From contig CAHIKZ030005201.1 in the NCBI GenBank assembly GCA_903632075.3, positions 3,107,001 through 3,171,000 on the forward strand: a DNA stretch of 64,000 nucleotides, given 5' to 3'. Source of the DNA: Acanthosepion pharaonis. Lineage: Eukaryota > Mollusca > Cephalopoda > Sepiida > Sepiidae. Positions 57,960 through 64,000 of the stretch are shown piece by piece (position 1 is the stretch's first letter; each line of letters opens with the position of its first letter). The notes under the pieces were generated by a model. That model was not told where the DNA came from, ran no database searches, and saw nothing but the letters and a program-made list of their open reading frames with translations. A program made the translations under genes and the position numbers.

Positions 57960-58741
57960 GTAAACTTGTGGCGAAGATGGAGGTATGCAAAAATATATTC
58001 CGGGAATTCTTTAAGTTCCAGTCGAAACAACAGATGACAATATTAGAGCAACAAAAAACATTCCAGATGCAGCTACAGGAGGACATTTTAATAGACAAAT
58101 GCAATTCCAACAAAAAATGGAACAGATGCATAGGGAGTTTCCAAACAAAATTCTGGAAATAACTGAGAAGAGGAAAGAGAAAAATCTACAAAATGATTCT
58201 TTCCCAGAGAATACAATATGGAATTCAATTGAAATATTCACGTACAATCGAGATGAAGAGATAAATTATATTATAAAAAATATACGGACATGTATAACGA
58301 GGACTGCCACTCGTGGTCTGAAGGAAAGAAGGTTAGGCTTCTTTTAAGCAAATTAAGAACTGCTGAGCATAACAAATTGGTAAACTACATTTTACCGAAA
58401 AAAACTAGCGAGTTGACATTTACCGAGGCGGTAAATATGAATTATTTAGTAAAAAGACATCTTTGTTTCACAAGAGGTGGAACTGTTTGAATCTGATGAA
58501 AGATGACGAACAAGACTATATAACGTACGCAGCCAATGTGAATAAGCATTGTGAGGAATTCAAGCTGGCAGAGTTAAGCGCAGACAATTTTAAGTGCTTG
58601 GTGTTTGTTCAGGGGCTGGTATCGGAAAGAGAGGCAGAGTTGAGAAAATTAGTACTGGCAAAATTGGAAAGCGATCCAAGTATTACGGTACAGAAATTGG
58701 CAGAAGACTGCACAAGATATGTTATGGTAAAGAAAGACTAA
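57960..58741 (+). pseudogene. Gag of the Mag-like Gypsy relic
   Basis: Pieces in three frames. First comes a Gln-rich N-terminal part (about 57,975-58,140), then NSIEIFTYNRDEEINYIIKN (58,220-58,280) and RTAEHNKLVNYILPKKTSEL (58,355-58,415). The 92-codon frame to 58,741 has DYITYAANVNKHCEEFKLAE and QGLVSEREAELRKLVLAKLE. This is the capsid layout of retrotransposon gag ('Y...l...a..c.f......k.FvfgL....' ). At least two frameshifts. Confidence 0.7.
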
Positions 58742-58859
58742 AAAAAGATAGAACAGTCTGACTTTTCGCATGTAAGGAAAATATGCTACAAAGAAGAAAG
58801 TCAGTCTACCAAAAAGAATTCTAAAGTTGCGGATTATCAAGCAAAAAGTGAAATACCAG

Positions 58860-59323
58860 AGAAAAAATAAACAAAAACTCCCGAAGCCATGTTTTGCTTG
58901 CGGTGAACTACACTGGTACAGATATTGCGATTTTAGGAATAAAAATGTTTCAACTGTAAAAGAGTGGGTCATAAAAGCTCGCATTGCAGGTCAAAAAATA
59001 AAGACAATAAAATAAGAAAATTAAAGTCGAACGAGGTAAAAGATGGAATAACCAGAAAATTTGTTACCATCGAAATAATTAATAAAAATATAAAAATACA
59101 ACTTGACACTGGCTCAGATCTATCTATCATAAATTTGCATACGTGGAAGAAGTTGGGAAAACCAACTTTAATGAAGTCAAAGAAAATCGCGAGGTCAGTG
59201 ACGGGAGAAAAAATACAATTTATTGGAGAATTTGTTACAAACGTCACGTTAAATAAAAAAAAAACGCGAAAAGCTAAACTATTTGTCATAGAAAATACCA
59301 CGAATTTACTTGGTACGAATTGA
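58860..59323 (+). pseudogene. Nucleocapsid knuckles and protease of the Mag-like relic
   Basis: The knuckles are CFACGELHWYRYC (about 58,890) and, in another frame, CFNCKRVGHKSSHC (58,946-58,987). They are followed in that second frame by the aspartic protease IKIQLDTGSDLSIINLHTWK (about 59,090-59,150). The frame ends at 59,323 after NTTNLLGTN, where 'llGrdwl' would be expected; a stop replaces the next codons. Confidence 0.78.
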
Positions 59324-59452
59324 ATAACAGAATTCCAATTATGGGATCTACCGATAAATTCCTTCTGTTACAAGGTAGAAAGTTTAAACACCGAAGCCCA
59401 AAAATTAATAAAGAAACTTAAGGAAAAATTTCCTACTGTTTTTTCTCCAGGG

Positions 59453-59977
59453 TTGGGAACGTGTACCAAGATGGCAAAATTCCAGCTAAAAGAAAACGCT
59501 CAGGCGGTATTCAGAAAGAAAAGGAATGTGCCGTTTGTCTCAATTGGACAGATAGATAAAGAATTGGACAGATTAAAGAAAACCGGTGTACTTAAAAAAG
59601 TTGAGTATAGTGAATGGGCAACACCGACGGTGTACGTGAAAAAAAAGCCCCAGAAATTAAAGATGAAGCCAACACCGAGAAAAACTGGGGTGCGATTTAC
59701 CCGCAGCCAAGGACATGCAGTATTATTAAATGATTTAAATCAACTGAAGTCACCACAGAAAACGTTAAGAAGCACAAGATCAACAAAAGGGAAGCTAGAG
59801 GCTGAACAAATAGAACCACAAGAAGAACCTACAGAAACTGTGAACCCATCCTTAAGAAGCTCAAAGCGGAAGGTTATTTCTGGTAACACTATGGAGGTAC
59901 CAAAAAATAGAAAAGCGGATTGGCAATATGATGTACTTGGTGAAACGCGAAAAATTCACGTGCAGAAGGCACATTAA
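59453..59977 (+). pseudogene. Fused RT-start/integrase-tail frame of the Mag-like relic
   Basis: An open frame of 174 codons begins in the RT fingers (VPFVSIGQIDKELDRLKKTG, SEWATPTVYVKKK). It then jumps without a stop into basic, Ser/Thr-rich text (TPRKTGVRFTRSQGHAVLLN, EPQEEPTETVNPSLRSSKRK). The C-terminal WQYDVLGETRKIHV and the adjacent frame (RRHINQIRRRSS) are of the integrase-tail type. The join at about 59,645 therefore removes the RT palm, RNase H and integrase core, probably over 2 kb. It is not expected to be functional. Confidence 0.65.
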
Positions 59978-60060
59978 CCAGATCAGACGACGCTCTTCAG
60001 ACGTGGTTGACAGCGGTCCCGCGGAAGAAGCGCCGATGGAGGTGATTTTCGATGATTTTA

Positions 60061-61060
60061 AATCAAAGTTTGTTTTTTATTAAATTCTTGGCACTCGTAA
60101 TAAAAGAAAACGAGAAAAAAAGGTCTAACCATCAAATGTTAGAATAACAGAATTTGTTTTTGCCAAGAAGAGGAACAGCCCAAGATATGAATTGCGAGTT
60201 GATGATGCCCAAATCAATCAAGTACAGAAATTTGAATATCTGCTAAATGTTTCATCCCAAATAATGTACAACTACTTATCGCAAATATTAATCCACCCAA
60301 AGAAATTATAAATTTTAAATCAAAGTTTGTTTTTTATTAAATTTTTGGAACTCTTTTCAAATAATAAATTTTAAATCAAAATTTGTTTATCTCGCCTCGC
60401 AACTACTCCAACCCTCAGAATGAAAAATGACCAAAAATCAGGGAATTATTCACATTCCATAAGTGCGGATGATATTCGACATACTTACAAGGAAATATTT
60501 TAGAATTTAAGAAAAAAGAAAAGAAATCTCTTTTTGGCTTGTTTATTGAGGTGGGCGCGAATGCAAACCCAAAAATTTATCAAAATTTGTTTAGCTTGCC
60601 TCGAAACAACTCCAACCCTCAGAATGAAAAATGACCAAAAATCAGGCAATTATTCACATTTCGTAAGTGTAGATTATATTCAAGGTACTTACTATGAATT
60701 TTTATGGGAATTTCATCAAATTAAGTTGGACGTAACATATATACGGAGATTTTCTAAAAAAAGCACGAAAGATCAGCAGGTGAAAGTGTGTCAACTGCTA
60801 TGTATCTACACTATTTCTCTATTTAGCAAGACTTAGTTACATTGTTTTGTTTCAATTTGAGCACATTTTTATTTTATGTTTTGACAACTTTATAACGCTG
60901 GAAAAACTAAATAAATAATTAATAAAATGTTCCCTGTCTGTCATATTTAATGAAAGGTGCTTTAAAAAAAGACACTGCTGGAAAAATACATTATCTATGG
61001 CAATTTTATTCTTGGTAAACAGACAGTAAGAGAGACGAAAGCCTAGTACAACTTCCCTGG
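60061..61060. other. Spacer with local direct repeats
   Basis: Two direct-repeat pairs: AAATCAAAGTTTGTTTTTTA at about 60,059 and 60,316, and a block of about 110 bp (CAACCCTCAGAATGAAAAAT, then GACCAAAAATCAGG) at 60,381-60,492 and 60,577-60,690. A short plus-strand open frame (60,534-60,836) has no recognisable similarity. This may be the 3' end of the preceding Gypsy relic. Confidence 0.45.
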
Positions 61061-61064
61061 TAGG

Positions 61065-61180
61065 CTTGAGTGAATGGATGACGTAACAGGTTATTAAGAG
61101 CTACAAGGGACAGGAAATTGTGGAGAGCCATGATCGTCTAAGTCCTGAAGGGACATGCCACATAGAAAAAGTAAACCTAG
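61065..61180 (+). mobile_element. LINE C-terminal fragment
   Basis: GGACAGGAAATTGTGGAGAG and CATGATCGTCTAAGTCCTGA match, in order, the reverse complement of 55.23-55.30 kb and the plus strand at 46.11-46.19 kb. Only about 100 bp are preserved. Confidence 0.65.
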
Positions 61181-61416
61181 TTGCCGTCTGTGTGATTATA
61201 TTTTGTTCAAAAATATTTTTTTTTAATTAAGGGATTAAGTTTCGTAAATTTAATTTATTTTAAAACTACTACTGCAAAAAGAAGAAAAAATAGAAATTTT
61301 ATAACAATTTTTAATAATTAATTTATTGATTAAATTTTTAAAAATGTCACGAAAGGCGAAATGTTTTGCTTCGCAGCACTTTTAAATACTAAAATATCAT
61401 ATTCACATGTCTTAAT
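61181..61416. other. AT-rich spacer
   Basis: Nothing recognised. Confidence 0.5.
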
Positions 61417-61726
61417 TAGTTTTTTTTTTTTTTTTTTTTTTTTACGAATTGGTCAAACCCAAACTCAAACAAAAACATTGTTTTCAATCGTTATCAGTCT
61501 ACCGATTGAATAGAATTTTATTATAAACAATTGTCTTGTAAATGGAATTTTTAAAGCATTCTGAATGCAAAAATAAAGAAAAAAAGTGTGCAAGACAACA
61601 AGAAACACTACCTGCCAAAACAAAGTGAAGTTTTGTTGAAATCGGTTGAAAAATGTAGGAAATCCGATCCCATATATAAACACAGAAACACACACAAAAA
61701 CAACCTGGGTTTTATAATAAGTATGA
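61417..61726 (-). mobile_element. Inverted partial Helitron copy
   Basis: The reverse complement begins TCATACTTATTATAAAACCC and runs parallel to 26,581-26,872: GGGATCGGATTTCC, CAACCGATTTCAACAAAACT, GGCAGGTAGTGTTTC, GCATTCTGAATG (reversed blocks) and GTTTGAGTTTGGGTTTGAC. It stops at a poly(T) run (61,419-61,443 on the plus strand) before the 3' hairpin and CTAGT end, so it is 3' truncated. Confidence 0.8.
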
Positions 61727-62191
61727 TTACGTAACGTGCCCATTTTTGAAATTATGGTCGACTGTATACGACATTATCAGAAAATGCTAATGTTTTGTGG
61801 GTGGTGTCCGATTGCTTCTAGAATTTCGATAAGGAAATGGATATTAGAATGATGTTGCCAAAAGCTGCTTCAACTAAAAATTAACTAAGTACCCATGTAC
61901 AACTATATGTATGAAGGTAATTTGTTAAGAAATATGAGCGTACATGGCTAAAAACTGACCCAAAATTAGTAAATACTATATTTTATCGTCGAAGTTTTTA
62001 TGTTAAAGAAGATAGATCAAAGAATTTGGAAATGGGCTATAGTTGGATGCTGAGAAGGTAGGGAAAGGGAGAGAGAAATTAGCACCGCCTGTACGGAGCG
62101 ATGGTGTGTGATGACTGATGACAAGTGAAGGAATTTGGAGTTAAGGGGCAGCTTGATTCCTCTGACCACATTCAAACGATATATGTATATT

Positions 62192-62331
62192 ATAATTTGA
62201 ACAGAGTCTGAGGTTCGGTTACGAATGAACAACCCGTAAATTTTTGAAAATTACTCGAGTTTGAAAATATTTTAGAAAAAGGTTGATACAAAGGTGGGAG
62301 ATAACAGAACCCCAGACTCTGTTCAAATTAT
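62192..62331. repeat. 25-bp inverted repeat, MITE-like
   Basis: ATAATTTGAACAGAGTCTGA... on the left and its reverse complement on the right (62,307-62,331) differ at one base in 25, with a 90-bp interior. The arms' high identity in an otherwise decayed region suggests a young palindrome or MITE. No obvious target duplication. Confidence 0.6.
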
Positions 62332-63539
62332 CGTTTTTGCATATGTGATAAAAATATAGTTTTAAGGTAGGTACCTCTACGAAATGTAAACAAAAAGAAA
62401 AAAGCATAGCATGATGAAAAAGACGCCGAACTTGACGAAAACAAAATTTTATCGTCTAATGTTCATATTATTATTAAAGAGAAAAGATCAAAGTATTTTG
62501 GGGGTATTTTTTTTTACATTTTTAATCGTTCCTAGGACGTCCGAAATTTTCGTTAAAACTCTTCTTTTTTTTTTTTGTCAAAAAAAGGACAGATAATCCA
62601 TCATTTTCAATCATTTTTTTCCATTTTATAAAAAAGATAAAAATCTGACTTTGATATTCTTTTAAAAATCAATTATCATTTTTTCAAAACTTATTTTAAT
62701 AGAATCAGAAAGCTATTTCGGCGCAGAAGCTAAGTTAATCTTTACCCTTACGATGCTTTATGCAAAATATATTATAAAGAAATTAAAAAATAAGACTGTT
62801 AAGAGTGAGATTAAATTTCATAAGAAAGGTATCTAATTAATTTATAGGTACCTTTCTTAGAAATTTTATCAGAAGTGTACATAAAATACTATAATTTTAT
62901 GTACATTTATTACATTTTGCTGTGGTATTTTTATTTCCATTCATTTTATTATTAATTTTGATATTTCATTTATGGAAAAATGTCATAACTGAGCTGAGAT
63001 TAATATAAAAATAAGATCATATAAATTAAAGTTTAGCAGTAGTTAAATTTCATAAGATGATACTGATACTTATAGGTACCCTTCTCAGTTGAAATTGAAA
63101 AATCAAATTAACTTCTCCATACGTGTTTCGCAAAAGTAAAGGCCTTAATAGCGGAGAACAATGCTGAACTCAAATAATGCAACTTACTTGTATTCTGGTT
63201 GGTCTTCCGTACTTTATAATTACCACCCGATTATAAACATAAAATTACATTTCTTAATTACTGCGGATCTTCTGATTGGTCCAAATGATACAATTTTCAA
63301 ACCGCTAGACAATGACAATCTCATAAGGAGACTTAGAAAATTTGATGTGGCTTTTAACTAATTTTATAATATTTTTAAAAAACTTAATGTTTGGCGTCTT
63401 TTTCATCAGACTATGCTCTTTTACTTTTAGCGATTTCGTGGATTTATGGGTAAAAAAAAACAAAAAAAAAAAAACAAAAACAGAATGACATAAAAATCCG
63501 CAAAAAAATCTTGGTGCAAAATAATTTGTATTAAGCTTT

Positions 63540-63960
63540 TCAATTTTTGCTTAGTAAATATAGTTTCACTTAATAATAACAATATCACCTAACTGGAGGA
63601 AAGTAATGCAGAATTTTAAAAGATTTATATATTATAAATTATTATAATCAAAATAAAAAAAATAAAGCAATTGTTGTAAAAATTCATTATTCATCGGATC
63701 TTTTTTTCTTAAGACATTGGTGTACTTAAGAAATCTTATTTATAAAAGTAATTAAAAACTTTTCTAATTAAATAATGTCATAGTTTTATTGCGTTTTTTA
63801 TTTTCTAAAAAAATGTTTTTAATTAATTTCATTCACTTGTGAATAAGTCATGAAAGTTTCATTAAAATTCGGCAATTATTTGATTTTTGGAAAAAAAAAT
63901 TTCCAAATCAAGGTATTTTTAATCTGAAAAAAGGCGTAAAACTCTAATTGCAAATATTAC
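63540..63960 (+). repeat. Unclassified dispersed repeat, copy B
   Basis: Same family and orientation as 45,420-45,765 (see there), with blocks TTAGTAAATATAGTTTCACT, CAGAATTTTAAAAGATTT, GTGAATAAGTCATGAAAGTT and CGGCAATTATTTGATTTTTG. It may extend past the window end. Confidence 0.55.
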
Positions 63961-64000
63961 GTCGACAACTAACGCAATGAAAATAAATTAATAAAAATTT

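Larger units (their letters stand above)
57434..60060 (+). mobile_element. Gypsy (Mag/K02A2.6-like) retrotransposon relic with pol deletion
   Basis: An LTR-like segment (57,434-57,684) is followed by a primer-binding-like ACTTTGGCGACGTGGGA, then gag, two zinc knuckles, protease, the first part of RT and, fused to it, the C-terminal tail of the integrase with RRHINQIRRRSSD (about 59,960-60,000). The palm of RT, RNase H and the integrase core are absent. A 3' LTR was not found. Confidence 0.78.
61727..64000. other. Distal AT-rich intergenic sequence with inverted and direct repeats
   Basis: No gene recognised. It includes a 25-bp inverted repeat (62,192-62,216 / 62,307-62,331), small hairpins near 62,820-62,905, a diverged duplicate of that region at 63,010-63,090, and copy B of the unclassified repeat (63,540-63,960). 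Confidence 0.5.

Noticed and set aside
1..64000. CRISPR arrays, bacterial operons or phage modules
   Set aside because: No regularly spaced repeats, no ribosome-binding sites or dense operons; introns and eukaryotic transposons dominate.

Overview
This window is a piece of an AT-rich metazoan nuclear genome. It holds one ordinary host gene and a dense, layered set of decayed transposable elements. The gene has spliceosomal introns with GT-AG borders, and there are long A/T runs, (AT)n and (CA)n microsatellites, 5S-derived and tRNA-derived SINEs, LINEs, LTR retrotransposons, a mariner and a Helitron. The SINE tails (an '...GAAGAAGGCC...' block followed by an '...ACAACAGTCCGAA...' block) and the mix of elements look lophotrochozoan to me, most likely a mollusc and possibly a cephalopod. 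That placement is recall and inference, not something the sequence proves.

Positions 1-24,600 (minus strand) are the host gene MAF1, the repressor of RNA polymerase III. It can be assembled from seven coding exons at 23127-23045, 16350-16213, 15028-14866, 13538-13414, 10984-10865, 2510-2439 and 41-23. Together they give 720 nt, that is 239 codons plus a stop. The first five exons are secure. The last two are predicted from splice sites, phase and a plausible acidic C-terminus. Upstream, at 24.52-24.57 kb, there is a CpG-containing cluster with an NRF1-type palindrome, an ETS site and a ZNF143-like site, which I take as the promoter. The introns contain a broken mariner (3.5-4.6 kb), two LINE tails, two 5S rRNA-derived elements, SINE tails and two copies of a foldback element, one of which contains a probable solo LTR.

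Positions 24.9-27.0 kb hold a probable LTR with primer-binding site and a non-autonomous Helitron with a textbook 3' hairpin and CTAGT end. A GC-richer Tx1/L1-type LINE covers 27.3-33.08 kb (+). It has ORF1 with a zinc knuckle, and ORF2 with endonuclease and reverse transcriptase, all interrupted by frameshifts and stops.

Positions 33.6-35.5 kb are the gag/protease half of a BEL/Pao element (-). Its gag abuts a 9.4-kb Gypsy-class element with an env gene (35,546-44,956, +). This element keeps two LTRs, gag, protease, RT, RNase H, integrase and an envelope gene with a furin-type site and a membrane anchor. Every gene is broken, and the RT has lost the segment carrying its YxDD catalytic motif.

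Positions 45-64 kb contain more relics: a 5'-truncated second Tx1/L1 copy (-), a second, more complete but decayed BEL/Pao element (-, 49-54.5 kb) with SINEs inserted in it, LINE tails, a Gypsy relic (57.4-60.0 kb, +) with most of pol deleted, an inverted Helitron copy, and several unclassified inverted and direct repeats. No second host protein gene could be recognised, and I saw no CRISPR, intact tRNA or intact rRNA gene.
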